From Parietichytrium sp. I65-24A (Eukaryota > Sar > Bigyra > Thraustochytrida > Thraustochytriidae): a DNA stretch of 64,000 bases. The DNA lies in NCBI GenBank assembly GCA_012862575.1, contig BLSF01000093.1, forward strand, positions 51,908-115,907. The letters run 5' to 3'. Positions 8,603 to 18,923 of this stretch are shown piece by piece. Both the position numbers and the translations under genes were made by a program. The stretch's first letter is position 1. Every line of letters begins with the position of its first letter. Under the pieces are notes generated by a model. It was not told the origin of the DNA. It saw nothing but the letters and a program-made list of their open reading frames with translations, and searched no databases.

Positions 8603-11176
8603 ATGTCCTCGCCGGATTCGCCACGGGACGGGGACCAAGACGGCATGGAAGAAGGGTGCGCGGTGGGTATCGTCCTCGGTCCGCGCGGCAAAGTGTCCGT
8701 TGCCAGCGTACGCGACGGGTGCGCGCAGCTTGACTCGTTCTCGGACCGTTCCTCTCAGCTGGCGCGGCTGGAGAGCTGCCTGGTCCGCGCCAATGCCTCT
8801 CGCGGGATCGTCGCGTCAGCTTCCGGCGCGGGTGTCCCCGCGGACTCTTTGGTGTCCGCGCGGCGCCTCCTGTCCGCGCTCGGCGTACGCGAAGTAGTGA
8901 TGGGGGCCAGTCCCAGTCCCAGCCTGGACTGGGACGACGCCGGCGGGGAACATTCCCGGCTCGTGGCAAAGCTCACGGGCGAGGACACCCAGGCCACTAG
9001 CCGTTGGCCAGAGGGAACGCTAGCAGCGCTGGCGCTGGTGGTACGCGCCGAGGACATGGAGAACGAATTTGGCGGAGAATGCCCGACGCTCAAGCTGGAG
9101 AGAGCGCCGCTGGATGGGTTCCTACGCCTCGACATGGCCGCCGCGGAAGCGCTTCATTTGTTCCCGGAACAACCCAACGCAGGCGCAAGCAGCAGTAATG
9201 GGAATGGAAATGGGAATGGGATTGGGAATGGGAATAAGAACTTTGCCCGGGAGAGCAGCCTGGTGGGCGTGCTGGACCACTGCCGAACGAGAGGGATTGG
9301 CCCGCGCATGCTGCAGCAGTGGGTGCGGCAGCCGCTGGTGGACATGCGCGAGATCAACAAGAGGCAGGACGCTGTGCAGGCGCTGAAAGATGACGGCCTG
9401 CGCCGCCAGAGCGTGCAAGATGCGCTGCGCGGCGTGCCGGATTTGGACTCACTCGTGCGGAGAGTTGCTGGAAAGCGTAGGATGTACAAGCACCATGCCA
9501 ATGTCAGCAGCAACGTGGACATGGATAAGGATGCGCAGGCGGATGGTAATACTCGGCCAAAGGCGGTGGGCAGCGGCGGGCTCAAGGAGTTGTACCAGTT
9601 GTACTTGTTCGTGAGGCTGCTCCCAAGACTGGCGAATGCGCTGGGCGCGGATGACAGCGGCGAGATGCCGGCGCCGAAGAGCATCAAGAGGCTCGCGGAC
9701 GCGGTTTCGGCGCTGTCCGAACCCGGTAGGTTTGAGAAATTCGCCGAATTGGTGGAGAGCGTCGTGGATTTGGACCTCGCGCCGGCGGAACTGAGGGTGC
9801 GCCCGATGCACGATCCCAGCGGCAGGCTCGCGGAATTGAGCGAGGAATTGGAAGTGGTGCGCGCCGAAACGGCTGCTGCTCGCGAGGCGCTGGAGAATGG
9901 GGCGCTGAGAGGTATGAATGCCAAGTTTGAGGCTGACCCGTCCATGCTCAAGACGTACGGGTTTCACTTCAGGGTAAACAAGAAGGAGGACAATCAACTG
10001 CGCAAGCTCAATGTTGGGGGCAACTACCTGAACGTGGTGGCGGCGTGCATCCGCTGGGGAACGCCCAAGCTGCGCAAACTTTACGACGACTTTGCCGCCA
10101 CGCAACAGGCGCTCCAGCGCCAGCAGCGGCAGATTGTGATCCAGGCCATGGAGGTGGCGGCCACCTTTGCACCGCTCTTCGATGCAGCTGCCGAGATCTG
10201 CGCCGAAACCGACGTCCTCTGCAGCTTCGCCCATGCAGCAGCGTATGCCGGCGAGTGCGGGTATGTCCGTCCAAAGCTGATCCCACTGGGCTCCGCGGAG
10301 CGGAGGAGGGTCAAGCTCTCCAGAGCTCGCCATCCGTGCCTAGAAATGCTGGAGGGAATCGACTTTATCGCCAACGACTACTCGTTGCTCGCCCCTGCTG
10401 CTGGCGACGCCGGAAACGGAAACGGAAACGGCCAGAATGAGGAAGATGAAGGGAGCTGCTTTCAGATCATCACCGGGCCAAACATGGGCGGTAAAAGCAC
10501 GTACATTCGTCAACTTGGAACGATTGCGGTGATGGCGCAGATTGGTAGTTTTGTGCCTGCAGACTACGCCGAGCTGCCAATTTTCGACGCAATTCTTGCC
10601 AGGGTCGGCGCGAGCGACGCGCAGCTCCGCGGAGTATCGACCTTCATGGCCGAGATGGTGGAAGCTTCCGTCATCGTAGAGGTCGCCACTGAGAACTCGC
10701 TGGTCATTATCGATGAGCTAGGACGTGGCACGAGCACGTACGACGGGTTTGGCCTTGCTTGGGCAATTTCTGAATTCCTGGCCACCAAGATCAAACCCTT
10801 TTGCTTGTTTGCAACCCATTTTCACGAGCTCACGGCGTTGGCAGATCGCGTGCCACAAGTTGCCAACAAGCACGTCAGTGCCTTGGCGAACGAGGACAGC
10901 GTCACCATGCTCTACACAATCGGCGAAGGGCCTTGCGAGCAGAGTTTCGGTATCAACATCGCCCAAATGGCTGGGTTTCCAGACGATGTCATCGAGTGCG
11001 CCAAACGTAAAGCGGATGCCCTCGAATCCCTCGTTGTCATCGCGTCGAAGAGCACAGAGAACCAGAACAAGCGCGCTCGTCTCGAAAAAGCACGCGATGT
11101 TGTGAAAAGATTGGCACATTTGCCTAAAGAGAAGGCTGTGGACATTGGTACTTTGAGAGAACTGATTGCTGGGTAA
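8603..11176 (+). CDS. MSH2: MSH2 mismatch-repair ATPase, lacking domain I
   Basis: 857 residues (human 934). MSH2 pairs with MSH6 or MSH3 to find mismatches and small loops. The C-terminal ATPase is complete: Walker A GPNMGGKST near residue 625, the GVSTFMAEM block, Walker B IIDELGRGTSTYDGFG near 700, and FATHFHELTAL. The connector, lever and clamp regions align with human MSH2. However, the protein enters the connector at about residue 19 (AVGIVLGPRGK), so the N-terminal domain I of roughly 120 residues is absent. An in-frame stop precedes the ATG. A GGGAAT repeat codes an Asn/Gly-rich loop near residues 195-212. The stop TAA overlaps a GTAAGT donor consensus, so a short last exon is possible. 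Confidence 0.96.
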   Translation: MSSPDSPRDGDQDGMEEGCAVGIVLGPRGKVSVASVRDGCAQLDSFSDRSSQLARLESCLVRANASRGIVASASGAGVPADSLVSARRLLSALGVREVVMGASPSPSLDWDDAGGEHSRLVAKLTGEDTQATSRWPEGTLAALALVVRAEDMENEFGGECPTLKLERAPLDGFLRLDMAAAEALHLFPEQPNAGASSSNGNGNGNGIGNGNKNFARESSLVGVLDHCRTRGIGPRMLQQWVRQPLVDMREINKRQDAVQALKDDGLRRQSVQDALRGVPDLDSLVRRVAGKRRMYKHHANVSSNVDMDKDAQADGNTRPKAVGSGGLKELYQLYLFVRLLPRLANALGADDSGEMPAPKSIKRLADAVSALSEPGRFEKFAELVESVVDLDLAPAELRVRPMHDPSGRLAELSEELEVVRAETAAAREALENGALRGMNAKFEADPSMLKTYGFHFRVNKKEDNQLRKLNVGGNYLNVVAACIRWGTPKLRKLYDDFAATQQALQRQQRQIVIQAMEVAATFAPLFDAAAEICAETDVLCSFAHAAAYAGECGYVRPKLIPLGSAERRRVKLSRARHPCLEMLEGIDFIANDYSLLAPAAGDAGNGNGNGQNEEDEGSCFQIITGPNMGGKSTYIRQLGTIAVMAQIGSFVPADYAELPIFDAILARVGASDAQLRGVSTFMAEMVEASVIVEVATENSLVIIDELGRGTSTYDGFGLAWAISEFLATKIKPFCLFATHFHELTALADRVPQVANKHVSALANEDSVTMLYTIGEGPCEQSFGINIAQMAGFPDDVIECAKRKADALESLVVIASKSTENQNKRARLEKARDVVKRLAHLPKEKAVDIGTLRELIAG

Positions 11177-11326
11177 GTTTGTTGCTTCGAACAGCAAGGC
11201 TTGTGTTTTGCCGCCAGTCCAAAACGCAACACTTATGGCGTGCGAGGGCTTCCGCCTCCTACTTTTCCCCTCTCTTTAAACTTCCCTTTTTGCCTGTTTC
11301 TATCTTTCCTGAGTGTTTTCCTGTAG

Positions 11327-11369
11327 GTCGAGAGAAGACATTTCATTTGTTTTAAAACCCAAATCATGA
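11327..11369 (+). other. MSH2: Candidate last exon of MSH2
   Basis: Splicing from the GTAAGT at 11173 to the pyrimidine-rich acceptor ending CTGTAG at 11326 removes 154 bases. It keeps the frame and replaces the stop with GSREDISFVLKPKS. Human MSH2 also continues past this point with a stretch containing NNSFV, which gives weak support. Confidence 0.45.
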
Positions 11370-11541
11370 GCCCATGCTATTATACTTTTTTGGTCTTTGT
11401 TCAACTTCTTTCAATGATTTAGTGAAACAAAAAGAAATCGAAATAAAAATGAACTTGGATTACGAACAGAAGATTGAAGATTGAAGGGTCAATAAAAGGC
11501 TAAAGGGGAGCGTGCGTCGAGAATACTAGTGGCGAGCCGCA

Positions 11542-12026
11542 TCAAGTAAAGGTGATGAGCTCCACATCGAAAATCAAGGTGGAATTGCCAGGAATGAGCC
11601 CAGGAAATCCACGATCCCCGTATCCAAGGTCTGCTGGGATGACCATCTTCGCCCTTTCCCCCACCGACAATTGCGACACGCCTTCGTCCAAGCCTTCGAT
11701 CACCTGCTCCGCTCCTAGCTTGAATTTGAACGGCTTCCCTCTGTCCCGCGAGCTGTCAAACCTTGTCCCATCCGCCAGGTACCCCGTGTAATGCACGGTG
11801 ACAGTCTGCCCTTTCTTCGGGTAGTTCACTCCATCTCCGCTGCGCCAATTCCATTTTGTTTTCCATTTCCACCATGCCACGCACACTTTGTCAGGCACAA
11901 TTCCATATTTCCTCCCGGGCCATGAAAATCGAAAAGAAAGCAACCAACCAACCCAATCAACCAACCAACCAACAGCACTTACGCTGAGAAGATCTCCACC
12001 GTCACGGACCCCTTCTTCTTCGCCAT
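11542..12026 (-). CDS. FKBP12-type peptidyl-prolyl isomerase (two exons)
   Basis: Two exons, complement of 11542-11839 and 11983-12026, give 113 residues, the usual FKBP12 size. The enzyme isomerises peptidyl-prolyl bonds and is the expected target of FK506 and rapamycin. Exon 1 codes [15 protein letters not shown] and ends at GTAAGTG. Exon 2 starts after GGCGCAG and continues [19 protein letters not shown]. The joined frame restores the FKBP start exactly. Active-site residues are visible in [13 protein letters not shown], the EVIRGW-equivalent QVIEGLDEG, and [20 protein letters not shown]. The 143-base intron contains AACC repeats. Without splicing, a false N-terminus rich in Trp would be predicted. 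Confidence 0.93.
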
Positions 12027-12800
12027 TCTGTCCTTCTTCTATCTGCCTTCAGCTGCTTTCCTCGCGCGCGCACCTGTTACCGCGTACCCTCAACACCCTT
12101 CTGTTACCGAATCTCCGTCACCTCATTCCCTAGCACTGGGATAAAACGAGATCAAGTGCGGCGCCCAAGTGCTCCCAACGGATATGCTATCTATTGTTAC
12201 GGCTAACTATCACATACTGCCATTCTTATTGCGCATGTTAAATAATTGCATAAGTAGAGCATTCGTCACTTGTGTTCTATGTGAAGCGGTAGGAATGCTA
12301 ATTTTTTTGTAGGACCTAGAAGAGTTCTATGCATTTGGGTAGATGCCGGTAGCCTGCTTTATTTTGCGATGCAGTAAGGTCGATTAGGTGATTCGTATTG
12401 CAGGGCCGTACGCCCGCTAGCATCCAATAAGGGTGGCGTACGGGAAAGTCACTCGAATCTCGCAATCTGCGTCGCCCGCGTATATGCTGGCGGAGACCTC
12501 GTGATCGTCTTGCTAAGAGCGCTCAGTTCTTGTCGCAGATGGTGTGGGGCACAGTGTGTGTATGTTTGCGGATGTTTGCGGATGGGGTTGGGTTGAGGCG
12601 CACAACGCGTGCACATGCGCGTTGCGGCTCTTGAGCCGGCTTGCTTCCCTGATCGCGATTAGCCTGAGAGGCGCTGAGGGTCTGAGAAGCGATTTGTTTA
12701 TCTGTTTATATCTGACTGGCTGCTGAGCGTCGAGCGGCGTTGGATATTTTCTTGGTTGAGACTGCCTGCTTTTGCTAGGCGAGTTTGAGCTTCGGACAAG
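12027..12800. other. Intergenic between FKBP and ABCG genes
   Basis: A divergent promoter region. I see no RNA gene and no coding sequence; the frames that cross it are antisense to the ABCG exon or lack any family pattern. Confidence 0.55.
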
Positions 12801-15027
12801 ATGAGCGTGGACGCATCGGAGGACGCGGAACTGCAGGTGGTGGTGGAGACCTGCGGGCTGGACTACCATGTGGAAGACAAGCAGATTCTGCACAGCGTGA
12901 GCGTCAAGTTTGTTCCCGGAGAGCTTGCGTGCTTGATGGGACCTTCCGGAGCGGGCAAGACCACACTGCTGAGCTGCCTCCTGGGAAATGCGAGCGGGAG
13001 TGTACGCGGTGCAATTAAGGTGAACGGGATCCACGGACCGCCCAGAGAGTTCAAGTCGATGGCCAAGCTGATCCCTCAGGAGGACGTGCTGCTGACAGCA
13101 TTCACAGTCCGAGAGACGTTTTACTATCAAGGAGAGCTGGTCCTGCCGACGAAGATGACCCGCGAGGAGAAAGATGCACGCATTTGGCAAGTAGTCGAGT
13201 CGCTGGGATTGGAAAGTTGTCTAGACGTGAAGATCGGCACTGTGGAAGACCGCGGCGTGAGCGGCGGGCAGCGAAAACGAGTGTCCATCGGTATGGACCT
13301 TCTGGTAAGTGATCAATGGTGGCATGCAGACATTCAGGCAAATAAAATTCGCTGACGGGCGTTCTGTAATCTTTTGCAACTCTGCGACACAAGAGCGACC
13401 CTGCTTGCCTCTTCGTGGACGAGCCCACGAGCGGGTTGGACTCAAAAACCGCCGAGGATGTTGTCTTGATGCTGCGCAATTTGGCACGACAGCAAAGGAC
13501 GATCATTTCGACCATTCATCAGCCGAGCTACCGCATCTTCGCCTTATTTGACCGAGTCGTTCTCCTGACCAGCGGGCGAGTCGCATTCCAAGGAAATCTT
13601 CCTGATCTCGAAGCTTTTTTTGACAGGCTCGGTCTCTCCACTCCTCTGAAGGAGAATCCGGCCGACCATTACATGCGTTTGCTCCAAGACGAGCAAGAGG
13701 CGCCACGAATTTGGGAAGCATTTGCAGGGGAATCGCTTTCTACTTTGCCTGTGGACCACCATGGGGCCAGGCTAGACGAGGCTGGTCGGCAAGACCCGGA
13801 CTCCGACATTGTGCCCATGCTGGACAACGAAGCCAATGAGGTGTCTTCTTCTTGCCCGCGGAAGCGGATTTTCCGCTGCAGACCATGGCACTCGTGTCGC
13901 GACCGCAAGTCATCAGACGAATCGATTCACTCCATGTACTATGAGCCGCTTTCCCCAACTATGGAACGACGACAAGCTGTGATGCAGAGCATTCCGCTAT
14001 ACCCGACGAGCTATCCGCAGCAGTTTTGGACCTTGTTCAAGCGATCAACTTACGACGCGTTGAAAGATCCGAACAAGGCAATACGAATTGTAGCTCTCAA
14101 GCTTGCTGTTGGTGTTCTTATTGGCATTGTATGGTGGCACGCAGCCAATCCGCCACGTCTGCAAAAGCTAGTTCCGATCGAAGGAGCCATGTTTTGCATT
14201 TTGATGAATTCGTGTATTGGTAAGTTATGGGACACCACATCCTTGTTATTAGGGCTGATTCTTCTCTCTGGGAAAGGCACTCACGGTTTTGAAAACACTG
14301 CATGGAAACCTAGACACGCTTGCAATGACGATCATAGTCTTCCCCACGCAACGCAGTCTGCTGATCAGAGAATACAAAAATGGGAGCTATTCTTTGACGG
14401 CGTTCTACCCAGCGCTCATGCTCAGCATGGGTCTCATGTCCGTGGTGTACGCATTCTTCATGACGCTCCCAATTTACTTGATGGTCGAGCTGCAGATGAC
14501 GCCGCTTAAATTTGTGAATTTTATTCTCATTGTAGTATTCATGACATGTATTGGGAATGCGCTCGGAGTGATTGTGGGTGCTACGTCAAAAGATTTGGTG
14601 ACAGCCCAGAACAAACTCATGCCTGCTCTTGCGCCGCAAATTCTCTTCAGCGGATACGTCATCCCGTACTCGCAAATGAACACCGTGTGGAGGATTTTTT
14701 ATCACATCTCCTTCTTCCGTAAGTCATTGCCATGGGCTTGTTCGCTACCGTTTTTCGGATGACACTCACAGTTGCTTTTTTTTTTTTTCGACAGAGTACG
14801 CCCTGAGCGCTATGCAACTCAACCAACTTAAAGACCTCACGTTTGATCTGAGCTTTTGGGGGATTGACGTTGCCGTGTCTGGAGAATTTGTTCTTCAAAA
14901 GTTCTTTGAACTAGACCCTACAACGAACGTGTCGCAATATATTCTTATCATGCTTGCCTATGCAGTCGGCATTACATTCGCAGGATACTGGATTATCAAA
15001 ATGGATCTGACTCGGAAGACGGGCTAA
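12801..15027 (+). CDS. ABCG-type half-transporter (four exons)
   Basis: Exons 12801-13304, 13394-14219, 14314-14718 and 14795-15027 join to 655 residues in the order ATPase then membrane domain, which defines the ABCG family. Walker A is GPSGAGKTT near residue 47, the signature is VSGGQRKRVS near 155, and Walker B is LFVDEPTSGLDS just after the first junction. An acidic and basic linker of about 130 residues precedes the first membrane segment (LKLAVGVLIGIVWW). The family-typical REYKNGSYSLTAFY follows, then several more membrane helices to the C-terminus. Introns are 89, 94 and 76 bases with GTAAGT donors. Half-transporters work as dimers and export lipids, sterols or waxes; the substrate here cannot be told. 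The acceptor of intron 2 is chosen by frame and family spacing. Confidence 0.93.
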
Positions 15028-15132
15028 GCGCAGAACCTGGCTTTCAATTTTTGCGAAAAAGTGAGGCGCGTATAAGATAGAATCATAATTGCCTTTGAAA
15101 TCGAATTTTTGTGCAAGTTACTAGTACAATTT

Positions 15133-16777
15133 TTATTTGCGAGACATTACCAGGGCCAAAGATGCAACAATGGCCAACAAGAGTTGGGTCTTGGATAGAA
15201 TGCGGTACTTTCTTGGAATAAAGCCCAACACGTTCAACTTCACCGCGAGATTAAAGAGCCAGTCTGGGTATGGCGGCTGTGGAAGCAAGCTGTCCTTGTT
15301 CAGCATGGTAGGACCCTTTTGCAGGACAGAGCGTCGATGGGTAAACTCGTCGAATCCCCACTTGCCCATGTATGCTCCCATGCCGCTTGTTCCGACACCT
15401 CCGAATGGCATCTTGCCAGTCATTTGCTCCATCACAGTGTTGATGCAAGCACCACCGCTGGTGGTGTTGTCCAAGACGTACTTGACATTCTTTGACTTCT
15501 CCGAGAAAACGTAAAGACCAAGAGGCTGAGGGCACACTTCGTTGACAATGTCCACCGCCTCCTCAATAGTTCGAAGGTCTTGACTGGAAGGGCCGGTCCA
15601 AAAATCTCCTCTTTCATGATCTCGTCCTCGTACTCTGGCTCGTCGATAATGACCGGGGACATGTAGGACTTGGACCCCTCAATAATATCTTTGCCAGAGG
15701 CAAGAATCGGAGTAATCTTCTTGGCTGAGGTGCTCTCCAACAGAGTGTTCAGGCGCTTGCAATGGCGCTCGTTGATAATGCGGCCAAAGTCGTCGACCTT
15801 GGTCTTCGCCTCGTAGGTTTCGCCGAACGCCTTCTTCCACCATGCACAAATGCCCTCAATCAACTCTGCCTTCTTGGATCGATGCACGAGCACATAGTCT
15901 GCAGCAACACAGACCTGGCCAGCGTTGACCTGCTTGGACATGCAAATCCTGCGAACTGCAGCCTCAATGCATGCGGTTTCGTCCACAATCACTGGAGACT
16001 TGCCTCCAAGCTCCAAGCAGACAGGCGTCAGGTGCTTGGCAGCTGCAGCCATGATGATCTTGGCCACCGCAGTGTTGCCAGTGTACATGATCTTATTCCA
16101 AGGCATCTTGAGGAGCTCAGTGGTCTCCTCGACTCCTCCGGTGACGACCTTGATGCATTCCGTATCAAGGTACTTGTTCACCAGCTTGACGAGTAGCTTC
16201 TCCGAGTTAACGGACACTTCGCTGGGCTTGATGACCGCGCAGTTCCCTGCCGCAATGATGCTCACCAGAGGGCACAGCGTGCACAAGAAAGGACTGTCAT
16301 ATATTCCGCAGCAACTCACGAACGTCAGTGGACTCGAATCCCATCACATCACATAGCACTCAACACGCACCATCCTCCAACCCCACACCCATCTCATACA
16401 CCAAAACGAAAGAAAACTCACAAGTTCCATGGCCCGATGACCAGCACCACGCCGAGAGGCTCCTGGCGCACGTAGGACTTGCCGGTCATCTCCGGGTGGC
16501 TAACGCTCTGCGGCTTGGCCCACGACGCGAGGTTGTCGATGGCCGTCTTCGCCTGCCCATGCACGAGCGCAAAGTCCAGCATGCCGCGCACTTGGGAGCC
16601 GCCGAGGTCATCCTGCACGGCCTTGGCGATGTCCTCATAGTTCTCCTCCACCATGAGCATCAGCTGCTCCAGCTGCGCCTTGCGCCATTTGAGGCTCTTG
16701 GTCTTGTTGCTGTTGAACGCCTTCCGCAGCTCCGCCAGCACGCCGCTCTCCTTTCGCGCGAAACCTGCCTGCTCCAT
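15133..16777 (-). CDS. Class 3 (fatty) aldehyde dehydrogenase, frameshifted
   Basis: It oxidises aldehydes to acids with NAD(P). Exon 1 is complement 16422-16777 and exon 2 is complement 15133-16293, with a GTGAGT donor and a 128-base intron; the junction reads GPWNFPF. The cofactor site (IKPSEVS), the glutamate (LELGGKSP) and the catalytic cysteine (NAGQVC) are all visible. Near 15570-15576 the frame slips: KTFE continues in another phase as TIEEAVDIVNE. One missing base explains it, and restoring it gives about 505 residues. The C-terminus ends with a hydrophobic helix (TQLLLAIVASLALVM) and MSRK, like the tail anchor of microsomal fatty aldehyde dehydrogenase. An assembly error is more likely than a pseudogene, because no other damage is seen. 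Confidence 0.88.
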
Positions 16778-18923
16778 CTCTCCTGCTTTGACCCTTCTTC
16801 CTTACTTTCGAGAAATCCAAGCGATCGATGGGACTGTCCTCCGCTCTGCTTCAGCTACCACCTTCCAACGTGAAACCACACTCGCTGCTGCTAATACTCC
16901 TGCTGCTCTTGCTGCTCCTGTGAAAGAACCACCGTCCGCTGTTTGTCCGTCTTCCCAGCGCGCTCTCGCATTAGGGGTCTGCCGCTCCTCCAGAATCTCC
17001 CGCAGACCACGCTCCCTCCATCTACCGCCTACGCTAATGCGCGCTAGCACTCGGAATAATGTGTACTATGGTTTAACGTAATTGGCTCGGAGGCGTGTGG
17101 GTGTTGATGGTTAGTGAGGGTTCTAGAGTTAGGACTGGGAGTGGGATTTGAGAAGATTGTTTTTGTTGAATTCTGGATATTTTTTTTCGTTTTGGTGAGA
17201 ATCGTCTTTTTTGACTGACTGTGAAAACGAAATCGAAGCTGGTTGTTTCTGGGGTAAGCTTTTGTCGATTTGCTGACTGACTGTGAATGCATAAACCGTT
17301 TGTTTTAGAGTTGGAGTTCAATGGAAAGACATGTCCGACGAGGAGGCCGACCGATAAACTCCTCGCCAGACCGACCCTTTCGAAGACGGATCACTTTCTA
17401 AAATGTTGAGAGGAGTTATGGGAAAAGATCGTCACGGTAATAAGTGTAATTCGTGACGAGCTGCTGTCTCAAGCCAGAGTAGTGCTAGTAATAGCAATAG
17501 CAACTCGCGTGGTGCTTTTTCCTTTCTCAGCCTCCGATTGCATCCGAGGACTTGCTTACTGCTTGTCAAAATTCGCAATGCTAACTTGTTCCTCACTGTC
17601 ATTTCATGGATAAATCATTGATCAAGAACAAGACAACGCAAATACACAAGCCATTCTTCCACTCATTCCTTCGATCATTGGCATGTGAAAAGAAAGAAAT
17701 TTTCATCTTGATTTCAATTGACAGTGAGAACACATGAACATCGAGAAAGAAATCAAGACTGGTAAAAGTTTACGTTTCGCTTCCCAGCTCCACCCACTAG
17801 AAGTTATTAATGAATGGCTAAGGCAAACTGGAAACGATTTCGTAGCCCTCTGAGTCCGCCACCGTGTTCTAGGAGAGTTATTATAGTATCCATTAGATAC
17901 CGATGTCGTGCAACGAGGTTGTGGACAGCAGCTACGCGCAGATCTTGTTCAAGTACTATAATTACACATAACTCTGATTCTACGGGAAAAGATGCTCTGC
18001 TTACTCTGCTTGCTAGTCTGTGTACTCTGTGTACCACACCCGACACCCGAAATCGAAATGGAATTCGAATGAGCTTTGCTATTTTGTATTGTATTGTATT
18101 GTTTGTTTGTTTGTTTTTCGCTGGTCGCGCGATGGAGCGAGCGAGAAGGGCTTGGAAATTTGAAGACTTCGGTGCTCCGTTGTGCGGTGTCATCACCCTG
18201 CCAGCAAGAGAGCTTTCTCCTTCTTCTTCTTGTTGCGTTACGAACCCGTTATTCTCGTCTCGTGGCTTGCTTAAATGAAGGTCCCTTGGCCATACTCGGA
18301 GGCTCGGGAAATATCATGCCATTTGTCGGAAGATATTTTGCCGAAATTGGGACTTGCGTCAATGATTGTGCTAAGGAATAGTGAGCAATCGATAGTGATC
18401 ATCAATGTTTGCGAACGCAGTGAATGCAGAGATCGATGTTTACAGTTATCAAAGTGCGTTTCTCTCATCTGCCCGGCCTTCTGCTGTAGATGAGCCCGGA
18501 ATCAACATGTTTCGCGTGATTCTCGCAGTCTGTGGTCTTCTACTTTGGCTTCGATCGGAGGTTTATTGAATTTTGCAGTTCAGCTGCACCACCGAGTTTG
18601 AGCATTTGGTCTCTCGATCTTCATCAGGTCTCGCTGTCAAATTTCGCTGGGGCGATTTCCTTTCGGGCCTGCCTGAAGGTTACGGCTACGTATCTTACCT
18701 AAGGTCGAAAGAATTTTGGACCGTACAACAGCGGCGGTACTCACAGTGTCTGTACTCACATCAGTACCTCGCAATTCAGCAAGAGGGCGCCATAGCGTCT
18801 GAAAGGTGCTGAGGAATGTGTATTGTGACTCGTTTTCTTTAGAAAGATTTTTTTTTTAAACGAAAGCGGACTAATATATAAACACTTGACTATCTGAGCA
18901 GCACTTGGGGGGCAAGAAAAGAA
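16778..18923. other. Long intergenic stretch, no gene seen
   Basis: It lies upstream of the ALDH gene and downstream of a TTL gene. It contains GACTGACTGTGAA-type motifs near 17210 and 17275, CACTGTCA/TGACAGTG near 17584 and 17717, and a TTTG run near 18105. A 154-codon frame at 17814-18278 has no family features and I do not call it. Confidence 0.5.

Noticed and set aside
9449-10333. 294-codon antisense frame inside MSH2
   Set aside because: A shadow of the well-conserved MSH2 coding strand; GC-rich third positions leave antisense frames open.
17814-18278. 154-codon plus-strand frame in the long spacer
   Set aside because: Composition looks random, there is no domain, and the hydrophobic part comes from a TTTG/TATTG simple repeat.
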